From positions 1 through 5,589 of the forward strand of contig DSBH01000054.1 of assembly GCA_011056825.1 (NCBI GenBank): DNA of 5,589 nucleotides, given 5' to 3'. This document shows, one piece after another, positions 1 through 5,589 of the stretch (the first letter of the stretch is position 1; the number at the start of each line of letters is the position of its first letter). Made by a program: the position numbers and the translations under genes. Source of the DNA: Deltaproteobacteria bacterium. GTDB lineage: Bacteria > Desulfobacterota > Syntrophia > Syntrophales > UBA2210. The notes under the pieces are model-generated. The model was not told the DNA's origin, ran no database searches, and worked only from the letters and a program-made list of their open reading frames with translations.

Positions 1-2538
1 CCGCCCGGCGAATTTTCCCGAGTACGGGGTAAAATTCGTCATGTCGAGATTCTTGAACACCATGACGATATCCGTGAATTCTTTCGGATCGAAACTGTTG
101 ATGCCGCCAGTTATCTCGTTGGTGCCGTATTCGTCGACGCGCCCTTCAAGATCAATGCGTGTGCGCGCGCCGGACGAGGACGCCACGTTCGCGATCGTTC
201 CGTTCAAACTGTGAATACTGGTCGCGAACTGCGGCCTCAGGCTGAAGTCGGCGAATTGCAACGTGCCGTCTTCCAGTTTCACGGCGCCTATTTTTACCGG
301 GAACGCGGCGCCGGCCTGTTTCGACGAAGGCGCCGGTTTCTCAGGCCGGACCTTTTCATCTTCTTTCACTTCCTCCTCTTCCGAACCATTCCTGAAGGCC
401 TCAACCACGTTGACCTTGCCGTCATCAGAAATTATTAATTTTCCTTCAAGACCGGCCAGCCTGACGGCTTTTACAGCAAGGTTGTTCGGTTCGAGCTGTA
501 AATGGAAGTCTTCCGTATCCATCTTTTTCCACCCGACCAGCGTGTCCCCGGTACTGTTCCCAACGACCCGCAGGTCGCTTATGTGAAGCGGACCCCGGTA
601 CGACAGTTCTCCTTTTGCCGAACGCCTGAAATCGCCTTCCGTGGCAAACCTCCCGGAATCAAGAGTCAGGTCGGCCGCGTCGGCGAGATAGGGCTGCGCT
701 GTGGAAAGCGCCAGGTCTCTTACTTTCAGCTTTGCCTCCATGCCTCCCGGAACCGGATCAATATTTCCCGACACATTGATCTCTCCGCCCTGGACGATTT
801 TCAGCCCGGCTTCAAAGGGACTGACGGCGGTTCCGTCGAACCGTGAAACCTTCGCCGAAATCGATTCCATTTCAACAATGGGCCCGCCGGCATGCACCGT
901 CTCGTCGGTAAAGGCTGTTTTGAATTCCGAAAGGACTATCTCGTCTGCGAGATACTTCCATGGGCTCTCTTCGCGTGCCGGCGCGGCGGCGCCTGAAACG
1001 TTTCCGCCCTGCGCGCCGGTTTCGAACAACCGGAGCAGATTGATCCCGCCGTTTCTGTCACGGATTACATCTATCGCCCCGTCCGTCAGTTCCAGCCTTG
1101 ACAGGTAAGCGCTTCGATCCGCGAGGTCGAAAGCGCCGCCGGACAGCGTAACCGCACCGATTTCAACGGCGGGTTTCTCTGCTCCCGCGAACCCCAGCAC
1201 ACTTTCCCGGATATTCAGGCCGAAATCGTCCACCCGGACCTGGATCCCCGCGGGACCGGATTCGACGTTCGCGCGGCAGATAAGGCCGACGCCTTCGGTC
1301 GAAAAAGAAAGGTCGGACGCCCTGCTCCGGTCGGCAAACCGAAGCGCGGGCCCGTTCAAAATGACTTCCGTGATATCAACAGTCCACGGCGGCGCATCTT
1401 CTTCGAGGCTCTTTTTCGCGGGGTCCGGATCCTCAGGTTTCGCTGATTCTGATCCGGGCTCCCCGTCATCACCCGATGCGACGATCCGCTGAAGGTTCAA
1501 CACCCCGTCGCCGTCCATCACCAGGTCGACCTTCCCGCCATTGACGGCGAGGGTGACGCCACTTACATGACGCCCGACCAGTTCACTGTCTCTGGCGCCA
1601 AGCATTATTACAGGCAGGTCAAGAAAAGCCTCCTCAGCGTCGACCAATTGCAGCCTGAGACCGGACAGCTCGATCCTCGAGCTGTGCAGCTCCGCGGTCG
1701 GCTGATCGAGGCTTAAATCGACGGCGTACACCGTGCTCAAATCGAGTTTGCCCTCGGGAGGTGCAATGTTCAGTCTGGACTTGAAGAATTCCCACGGCGT
1801 GGCCAGGGGAAGGCCTCTCAACGCCAGGGTTCCCGACGAACGGAAAGGATGCAGCGAAACGCGGCCGGACCATTCCACCAGGGCGCCGTCCGGTCCCGTT
1901 GCCGCCACAAAATAGTCTCCTTCTCGATCTGGCAGCGTGGAAATGCCTGACAGCTGTATATCGAGGGGATGAAGCGATGCCGTTGCGGGCTCGCTCTGGC
2001 GGTTGTCTGTTACCTCGATTTTTCCACCGCTGACGGCGACATTGTGCACGAGCATCCGCAGCGGCGGGGTTTCTTTCGAAGTTTCTTCCGTTTCGTCCGG
2101 GGCCGCATCCCCGGCGTCACTGTCCTCCCCGTTCCCGCCTGCCAGCCGGGCCAGGTTGAGGCTTCCGTCCTTTTTAACGACTATATTGATCGAGGGAGTT
2201 TCCAGAGACAGTTCTTTGAACGTGAGCGCCCAGCGGAAAAGACTGCTCAGCTGGAAATTAACAAAGAGCCTTCCGAATCCGGCGATCGGATCACCATCCG
2301 GTTCTCTTATTCCGAAGTCGGAGACTTCAAGTGTAAGCGCGAAGGGATTGATTCGTACCTTTTCCAGTGTGATGTCGCTGTCGAGTCGCTCCTCCAGAGC
2401 TGGCGGTAGAAAACGCTCGATCGACAGGGGCAGGATTAAAAAACCGGCCAGTGCGTACAGCACAAGCACCACCGCCGCAATTATCGTTATTTTACTCCCG
2501 GCGATCCGCAAAACAGCGTCTTTCAGTTTTTCCCGCAT
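1..2538 (-). CDS. DUF748 / AsmA-like envelope protein, N-terminal 846 residues (3' end outside window)
   Basis: The frame is open from an ATG at 2538 to the window edge without a stop, giving 846 residues; DUF748 proteins are usually around 1000 residues or more, so the C-terminus is missing. Residues 17-40 are one hydrophobic signal-anchor helix, with MREKLK before it, so the rest should lie in the periplasm. Residues 40-132 match the DUF748 start as I know it: a Pro after the helix, an RINPF stretch at 62-66, SLFRWALTFKEL near 99-110, then DGSLNL. Further on, repeated beta-type segments end in FADRS (401-405), FTDE (543-546) and FADFS (762-766); residues 816-846 carry the typical FDPKEF and TPYSGKFAGR. 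Acidic or low-complexity linkers lie at about 133-158, 353-382, 505-524 and 716-745. By analogy with AsmA, TamB, YhdP and YdbH it may help move lipids between the membranes or maintain the outer membrane; this role is inferred. Family is near certain, function is not. Confidence 0.88.
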   Translation of the reverse strand, partial: MREKLKDAVLRIAGSKITIIAAVVLVLYALAGFLILPLSIERFLPPALEERLDSDITLEKVRINPFALTLEVSDFGIREPDGDPIAGFGRLFVNFQLSSLFRWALTFKELSLETPSINIVVKKDGSLNLARLAGGNGEDSDAGDAAPDETEETSKETPPLRMLVHNVAVSGGKIEVTDNRQSEPATASLHPLDIQLSGISTLPDREGDYFVAATGPDGALVEWSGRVSLHPFRSSGTLALRGLPLATPWEFFKSRLNIAPPEGKLDLSTVYAVDLSLDQPTAELHSSRIELSGLRLQLVDAEEAFLDLPVIMLGARDSELVGRHVSGVTLAVNGGKVDLVMDGDGVLNLQRIVASGDDGEPGSESAKPEDPDPAKKSLEEDAPPWTVDITEVILNGPALRFADRSRASDLSFSTEGVGLICRANVESGPAGIQVRVDDFGLNIRESVLGFAGAEKPAVEIGAVTLSGGAFDLADRSAYLSRLELTDGAIDVIRDRNGGINLLRLFETGAQGGNVSGAAAPAREESPWKYLADEIVLSEFKTAFTDETVHAGGPIVEMESISAKVSRFDGTAVSPFEAGLKIVQGGEINVSGNIDPVPGGMEAKLKVRDLALSTAQPYLADAADLTLDSGRFATEGDFRRSAKGELSYRGPLHISDLRVVGNSTGDTLVGWKKMDTEDFHLQLEPNNLAVKAVRLAGLEGKLIISDDGKVNVVEAFRNGSEEEEVKEDEKVRPEKPAPSSKQAGAAFPVKIGAVKLEDGTLQFADFSLRPQFATSIHSLNGTIANVASSSGARTRIDLEGRVDEYGTNEITGGINSFDPKEFTDIVMVFKNLDMTNFTPYSGKFAGR

Positions 2539-2542
2539 CTTG

Positions 2543-2550
2543 ACCTCCCT
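2543..2550 (-). promoter_or_regulatory. Ribosome binding site of the DUF748 gene
   Basis: Read on the minus strand, AGGGAGGT ends four bases before the ATG at 2538. This near-perfect Shine-Dalgarno sequence fixes the start codon and argues that the gene is translated independently of the genes upstream. Confidence 0.8.
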
Positions 2551-2570
2551 GGCAACCCGCCGCGATACTT

Positions 2571-2599
2571 ATCTTAATGTGTTATTCCATACCTGTATA
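2571..2599 (-). promoter_or_regulatory. Candidate sigma-70-type promoter for the DUF748 gene
   Basis: On the minus strand TATACA (2599-2594, four of six matches to TTGACA) and TAAGAT (2576-2571, four of six to TATAAT) are separated by 17 bases. Transcription would begin near 2564, leaving a leader of about 25 bases that contains the ribosome binding site. The long gap from ccsA makes a dedicated promoter reasonable, but the match is only fair and was found by eye. Confidence 0.35.
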
Positions 2600-2776
2600 C
2601 GCGAGCCCGGCATGCGGAATGACACGCCGCCGCTCCGGAATGATTTCAGTCATTATTCTTCGCTGACTATATTGAGAACCATGGAGGGATATACCTCCCT
2701 GATAATCCCGGGTGGAATGAAATGGAATGTTCCCGCTGTCCGACGAAAAAAGAGCCTTTATCACTGGATTACAGGC
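2584..2776. repeat. Cluster of GGAATGA words, probable decayed dispersed intergenic repeat
   Basis: GGAATGA occurs exactly at 2616-2622, 2637-2643 and 2714-2720, with a near copy GGAATGT at 2724-2730. The first copy has a short inverted partner (ATTCC at 2584-2588 against GGAAT at 2616-2620). CTGGATTACAGGC at 2764-2776 resembles the other arm of a widespread class of bacterial intergenic repeat built from a CTGGATTCC arm and a GGAATGAC arm. Translated on the minus strand, part of it reads VIPHAG, close to the spurious VIPAKAG peptides such repeats often give. The clustering is seen directly; the assignment to a repeat class is inference. Confidence 0.4.
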
Positions 2777-2784
2777 GACGATAG

Positions 2785-2798
2785 AACACCCCGGTGTT
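2785..2798. repeat. Short perfect inverted repeat
   Basis: AACACC and GGTGTT flank a two-base CC centre. As RNA it could form a five-pair stem with a four-base loop. No T-run follows on either strand, so it does not look like an intrinsic terminator. It may be part of the neighbouring repeat remnant, or chance. Confidence 0.3.
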
Positions 2799-2901
2799 GC
2801 TGGAATATTCACAGATAGTCCTCCGAAGCCGATGACGCTTTCTGCCGAAACATTTCAATAAATAATATCACTTTCCCATACAACAGCATAGCAGGAATTA
2901 T

Positions 2902-2923
2902 CGAAAGAAGCGGCCGTCTTTCG
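2902..2923 (-). terminator. Possible 3' hairpin downstream of ccsA (weak)
   Basis: CGAAAGA (2902-2908) and TCTTTCG (2917-2923) form a perfect seven-pair stem around an eight-base loop that itself contains the palindrome CGGCCG. It lies about 200 bases after the ccsA stop in the direction of transcription. No T-run follows it, so a classic intrinsic terminator is not supported; it could be a 3'-end stabilising hairpin or a chance structure. Confidence 0.22.
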
Positions 2924-2949
2924 TGCAATGATTTCGCTCACGCACGGAT

Positions 2950-2982
2950 GGAATAATATTCCGCAGTACTTTCGGAAAGCGG
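2950..2982. repeat. Palindrome GGAATAATATTCC and adjoining inverted repeats
   Basis: GGAATA-A-TATTCC at 2950-2962 is a perfect 13-base palindrome. Directly beside it CTTTC-G-GAAAG spans 2969-2979, enclosed by CCGC (2961-2964) and GCGG (2979-2982). The first resembles an operator half-site pair and the second a small hairpin. No gene starts close by on either strand, so an operator role is hard to assign; it may be part of the ccsA 3' untranslated region. Confidence 0.3.
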
Positions 2983-3125
2983 ACATTGTGAGATCTTTCA
3001 GGCGCCGACGCAGCATTGTCACAAGGCCATGGAGGATTCATCTCGCAAGAACCTACAAAACTCCTCATGTCCGACTGGATGGAAGACCGCATTACGAGGA
3101 TGAAAGCAACGCGGGGCACAACATG

Positions 3126-3944
3126 TCAGAGATAGCTGTGCAGGCCGGCAAGCAGATAGTTGACCCCAAGATAGGTAAACAGTACTGCCACAAAACCTGC
3201 TATCGAGATAAGAGACAGCTTCACGCCCCGCCATCCCCTCGCCAGGTGAACATGAAGAAACGCCCCGTAGATGAGCCACGTGATAAAGGACCATGTTTCT
3301 TTCGGGTCCCATCCCCAGTATCTTCCCCAGGCGCTGTCGGCCCATGCCGCCCCGGTGATGATGCCCAGCGTCAGCATGACGAAACCGACCGATATCATCC
3401 TGTAGGTTACTTCATCCAGAATCGCTTCATCAGGGACGATCGCCGGCCGTAGCTTGATTTTAATGAGAAACAGGATACTCGATCCGAACGCTATGGCAAA
3501 ACAGGCGTAGGCGAGAAATGAACTGATAACGTGACTGATCAGCCAGTTACTCTTCAGGGCCGGTATGAGCGGCTTGATGGCGGAGTCCACGCCGCCCGAC
3601 AGCGATGTGTACGATAGTATGATAAACGCGAAAAAAACCGAAATGATGCCGATGAAAACATTCGGATAGCGATTCCTCGCAATCAGATAAACAAACATGA
3701 TCGACCATGAAAAAAATACCAGTGACTCGTAGAAATTTGCGAGAGGCGCGTGTCCCACGCCCATCTGATATGAGAGAATCCAGCGCAGGACAATTGAAAC
3801 CGTGTGAATCGTGAACCCGATCGCCGCAAAGGACAGGGCGGCCCTTTCCAGGAATCTCTTTTTGAATATGACGCAGAGAAGCATCAGAAAAAACGAAAAG
3901 AAATAAATAAATGTCGCTATGCTGACAAAAAAAGTATCGTTCAT
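3126..3944 (-). CDS. ccsA: Cytochrome c synthetase subunit CcsA/ResC (WWD heme-handling protein)
   Basis: The 272-residue integral membrane protein belongs to the CcmC/CcsA heme-handling family and is full length for System II. The decisive motif is the tryptophan-rich WWD segment at 201-218 (WADSAWGRYWGWDPKETW), which presents heme at the outer face of the membrane. About eight hydrophobic helices are visible, roughly at 6-26, 36-58, 73-89, 95-114, 134-161, 183-200, 219-236 and 243-266. Candidate heme-ligand histidines by family analogy are H138 (in NWLISHV) and H269 (in GLHSY) flanking the WWD loop, with H231 or H233 in a membrane helix; H47 is another conserved-looking histidine. With ResB it transfers heme to CXXCH motifs of secreted apocytochromes. 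It starts inside the resB stop codon. Naming differs: some family models call this protein CcsB, while the literature uses CcsA or ResC for the WWD partner. Confidence 0.95.
   Translation of the reverse strand: MNDTFFVSIATFIYFFSFFLMLLCVIFKKRFLERAALSFAAIGFTIHTVSIVLRWILSYQMGVGHAPLANFYESLVFFSWSIMFVYLIARNRYPNVFIGIISVFFAFIILSYTSLSGGVDSAIKPLIPALKSNWLISHVISSFLAYACFAIAFGSSILFLIKIKLRPAIVPDEAILDEVTYRMISVGFVMLTLGIITGAAWADSAWGRYWGWDPKETWSFITWLIYGAFLHVHLARGWRGVKLSLISIAGFVAVLFTYLGVNYLLAGLHSYL
3941..3944 (-). promoter_or_regulatory. ATGA start/stop overlap coupling resB and ccsA
   Basis: The ccsA ATG (3944-3942) overlaps the resB TGA (3943-3941). The 15 or so bases upstream, reading GGTTGAACAAACAAC on the minus strand, contain no Shine-Dalgarno sequence. 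Termination on resB followed by re-initiation on ccsA is therefore the likely mode, which would keep the two partner subunits in step. Confidence 0.7.
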
Positions 3945-5284
3945 GTTGTTTGTTCAACCGCAAGCTTTCCGGCAATCAGCCCGTCCAGTTTTGCCTCCAG
4001 GGCTTTCCTGTTCTTGTCGGCGCTGGCCGCCACCCAAAGCTCATAATTTTCCGGGGAACCCGAAAGCTTCACCCACACTCTCGTGTGAGAGAAGAACAGG
4101 TGCAGAACGAAGCCCAGGATGATAAGGATAAATCCCGTCCAGACAAAGACGACGCCCGGATCCCTGCTGACCTGAATGCCGGTGTAATACAACACGTCAA
4201 AATCTTTCAGGCTGAAGGTGAGACCGCTTTTGCGGACGCGGTTGAATCGACTTCCGTCCCGAAAAATACGGAACATGTCGCGCTTTTCTCCCGGCCCCAT
4301 CAAGGCCGCCAGAACCGTCGGGCCCTGACTCTTGTAATCGGGCAAAAATTTTGCCAGCACGAGTACGGCCTCTCCGTCGGGAAGAGACATTTCCGTCGCA
4401 ACATCGATTCTCAGGTTCAATTCTTCACCTGTCTCTTCGTTTCTCACCCCTACCAGGTAATTTAGCGCGCCGGCAATGCCGTATGATGCCTGGCAGAATT
4501 TCAATCCCTCGTAAACAAACGGGTGGTTCACTCTCACGGCGCTGGATGCGAGCGTTTCGCCTCCGCGATCCACGATGGAGAGATCGCTCCGGTATTCCCG
4601 CGGCATTCCCGTTTCGTAGAAATCCACGGTAAATTTGTCGCATCTGATGTCATACTCAAGATTTTTCGTTTCCCGGTCGCCATATAACGTTACCTCGCGG
4701 GATTGTTCTCCTTCAATAATGTTCATCTGACCGATAAATCCGAACAGGGTCCCTATGACGCCGCCGAACAATATCAGAAGAACGCTGATATGAACGAACG
4801 GCATCCCGAGCCGGGAATACCTGCCTTTTTCGGCGTACATGAAAAACGAATCGGCGCTCGTCTTCGTTGCGGGAGCGCTTATAAGTTCCCTTACGATATC
4901 ATCGGATTCTCTCCTGATTGTTTCAATATCACCCCGGACCGGGTATTTTCTTCGAATCGGCGACGTTCGAAAAACCGCGTCGTCAAAGTGTTCCCGTGAC
5001 CCGAAAACCAGCTTCCCTACTCGAGGAAACTGCCGGCGGGTGCAGACGATAATATTTAGCGCCAGGAGCACTAGGAACGCCGTAAACCACCACGAATGGT
5101 ACATGTCGAAAGCGTCAAGAAAATTCAGCACCGAAAAAACGCCGGGACTGTAAAGTGACCGCTGCGTTTCAAGCGGAAGATCCTGCCTGACCAGCGTGCC
5201 GAGAATCGACGTCGCCGCCAGGATCAGGAACAGAAAAACGGTCAGCTTCACCGAAGAAAAAAATTTTAACAGTTTTCCGGTCAT
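3941..5284 (-). CDS. resB: Cytochrome c synthetase subunit ResB (CcsB/Ccs1 family)
   Basis: A 447-residue ResB-family protein, the partner of CcsA in System II cytochrome c maturation. Counting from the ATG at 5284, helices lie at about 13-32, 65-82, 161-183 and 377-399. The family signatures are visible: YHSWWF leading into helix 2 (H63, a candidate membrane heme ligand), RLGMPFVHISVLL entering helix 3 (H165), a large periplasmic domain at about 184-376 with FTVDFYETG, then SRDPGVVFVWTGF leading into helix 4. A soluble tail of about 48 residues is probably cytoplasmic. The ATG is preferred because AGGAAG lies seven bases upstream. An in-frame GTG at 5308 would add eight residues but has no ribosome binding site. 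Two periplasmic cysteines, C215 and C264, are unusual to my eye. The gene overlaps ccsA by four bases and follows a membrane-protein gene by 52 bases, so the three look like one operon. Confidence 0.94.
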   Translation of the reverse strand: MTGKLLKFFSSVKLTVFLFLILAATSILGTLVRQDLPLETQRSLYSPGVFSVLNFLDAFDMYHSWWFTAFLVLLALNIIVCTRRQFPRVGKLVFGSREHFDDAVFRTSPIRRKYPVRGDIETIRRESDDIVRELISAPATKTSADSFFMYAEKGRYSRLGMPFVHISVLLILFGGVIGTLFGFIGQMNIIEGEQSREVTLYGDRETKNLEYDIRCDKFTVDFYETGMPREYRSDLSIVDRGGETLASSAVRVNHPFVYEGLKFCQASYGIAGALNYLVGVRNEETGEELNLRIDVATEMSLPDGEAVLVLAKFLPDYKSQGPTVLAALMGPGEKRDMFRIFRDGSRFNRVRKSGLTFSLKDFDVLYYTGIQVSRDPGVVFVWTGFILIILGFVLHLFFSHTRVWVKLSGSPENYELWVAASADKNRKALEAKLDGLIAGKLAVEQTT

Positions 5285-5291
5285 AAGTCCG

Positions 5292-5297
5292 CTTCCT
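5292..5297 (-). promoter_or_regulatory. Ribosome binding site deciding the resB start
   Basis: AGGAAG on the minus strand sits seven bases before the ATG at 5284 and inside the extra codons that a GTG start at 5308 would require. The site falls in the loop of a possible four-pair hairpin (GTCC at 5303-5300 with GGAC at 5290-5287), which would leave it exposed. This supports the shorter protein. Confidence 0.6.
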
Positions 5298-5336
5298 GTG
5301 GACGACACCTGTCTTCGGAGGAATTACCGCGGGACG

Positions 5337-5589
5337 TCAGCGAAAAGCCTGGCCGAAAAAGAGATCGACGCCTCCCGACTGGTAGAGGTAGTTCACCATC
5401 GGCAGAAATATCGCCATCAGGAACAGAACCCACATCATCCGGGAAAGCCGTATCATCCTGATCTGTGATGTTTCTATGCGCTGCCTCGCCGTGGAATACC
5501 GATCGAGAAGGAGATTAAGCACGCCTGGAAAAATCCCCAGCAACGAAGCCGCGAAAATGGGAATGTATATGACATACCCATAATAATAC
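5337..5589 (-). CDS. Unidentified membrane protein, C-terminal 83 residues (5' end outside window)
   Basis: The frame is open from the window edge to a TGA at 5339-5337 and no ATG or GTG start in the visible upstream part precedes the coding-like stretch, so the gene begins outside. The visible part starts YYYGYVIYIP and has a hydrophobic segment at about residues 4-28, a basic polar stretch at 30-50 (RYSTARQRIE, then RMIRLSR), a second hydrophobic helix at about 51-70 (MMWVLFLMAIFLPMVNYLY) and a short tail ending in FFGQAFR. By the positive-inside rule the basic stretch is likely cytoplasmic and both termini of this segment outside. I do not recognise the family. It ends 52 bases before resB on the same strand, so co-transcription with the cytochrome c maturation genes is likely, but a role in that pathway is only suggested by position. 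Confidence 0.7.
   Translation of the reverse strand, partial: YYYGYVIYIPIFAASLLGIFPGVLNLLLDRYSTARQRIETSQIRMIRLSRMMWVLFLMAIFLPMVNYLYQSGGVDLFFGQAFR

Larger units (their letters stand above)
2551..3125. other. Gene-free stretch between ccsA and the DUF748 gene
   Basis: About 575 bases hold no credible coding sequence. Minus-strand open frames of 76 and 73 codons (2812-2582 and 3119-2898) need GTG starts, resemble no protein I know and have no family-like features. The part near the DUF748 gene contains its promoter and repeated GGAATGA words. The part near ccsA contains several short inverted repeats. I see no tRNA, rRNA fragment, riboswitch or insertion sequence. Confidence 0.6.

Noticed and set aside
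211..1108. Overlapping plus-strand open frames of 75 to 135 codons
   Set aside because: They lie antisense within the DUF748 coding sequence, overlap one another in different frames and have low-complexity serine, proline or arginine composition typical of shadow frames.
2745..2770. Possible terminator at the A-run next to AGAGCCTTTATC
   Set aside because: On the minus strand this gives a T-run after AAAGGCTCTTT, but the stem is only four A/T-rich pairs around a three-base loop, too weak to call.
2582..2812. Minus-strand open frame of 76 codons
   Set aside because: It needs a GTG start, overlaps the GGAATGA repeat cluster and the candidate promoter, and its VIPHAG ending resembles spurious peptides from dispersed repeats.
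2003..2818. Plus-strand open frame of 271 codons
   Set aside because: It is antisense to the start of the DUF748 gene, is rich in serine and arginine with no domain or membrane pattern, and runs into the non-coding stretch. The minus-strand frame matches a known family throughout.
2898..3119. Minus-strand open frame of 73 codons just after ccsA
   Set aside because: It starts at GTG without a ribosome binding site, has mixed composition with no recognisable feature and covers the inverted repeats.
2928..3452. Plus-strand open frame of 174 codons
   Set aside because: More than half is antisense to ccsA, including the strongly conserved WWD region, and the protein is a basic, proline-rich shadow.
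3547..3975. Minus-strand open frame of 142 codons spanning the resB-ccsA junction
   Set aside because: It overlaps ccsA in another frame; the ccsA frame carries the family motifs and the correct start/stop overlap.
1..5589. CRISPR array, insertion sequence, phage or defence genes
   Set aside because: No regularly spaced repeats, transposase or integrase motifs, or long terminal inverted repeats are visible; the composition and gene content look like an ordinary chromosomal region.

Overview
All convincing genes in this window read right to left, on the minus strand. In transcription order they are: the 3' end of an unidentified membrane-protein gene (5589 to 5337), resB (5284 to 3941), ccsA/resC (3944 to 3126), a gene-free stretch of about 590 bases, and the 5' 846 codons of a large DUF748/AsmA-like envelope protein (2538 to 1, cut by the window edge). 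Long plus-strand open frames exist, but they are antisense shadows of these genes.

The window suggests a Gram-negative bacterium of moderate to slightly high GC that makes c-type cytochromes by the System II (Ccs/Res) route. DUF748 proteins belong to double-membrane bacteria, and System II together with a DUF748 protein fits Desulfobacterota or related former Deltaproteobacteria. That placement is inference; no ribosomal or other phylogenetic marker is present.

Region 3126-5589 is a compact membrane-protein unit. ResB and CcsA form the cytochrome c synthetase, which carries heme to the outer face of the cytoplasmic membrane and attaches it to CXXCH motifs of apocytochromes. Their genes overlap by four bases (ATGA), and ccsA has no visible Shine-Dalgarno sequence, so its translation is probably coupled to resB. 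The gene upstream ends 52 bases before the preferred resB start and is probably co-transcribed; its function is not recognisable from the 83 C-terminal residues seen. The thiol-reducing partners of System II (CcdA/ResA-type) are not in the window.

Region 2539-3125 holds no credible gene. It contains a likely promoter and a strong ribosome binding site for the DUF748 gene, a cluster of GGAATGA words that looks like a decayed dispersed intergenic repeat, and several short inverted repeats downstream of ccsA.

Region 1-2538 encodes an N-terminally anchored DUF748 protein with four copies of a recurring module, each split by an acidic or low-complexity linker. Proteins of the AsmA-like superfamily are thought to form long beta-rich grooves that carry lipids between inner and outer membranes. 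I see no defence, mobile or other novel multi-gene system here; the findings are modest.
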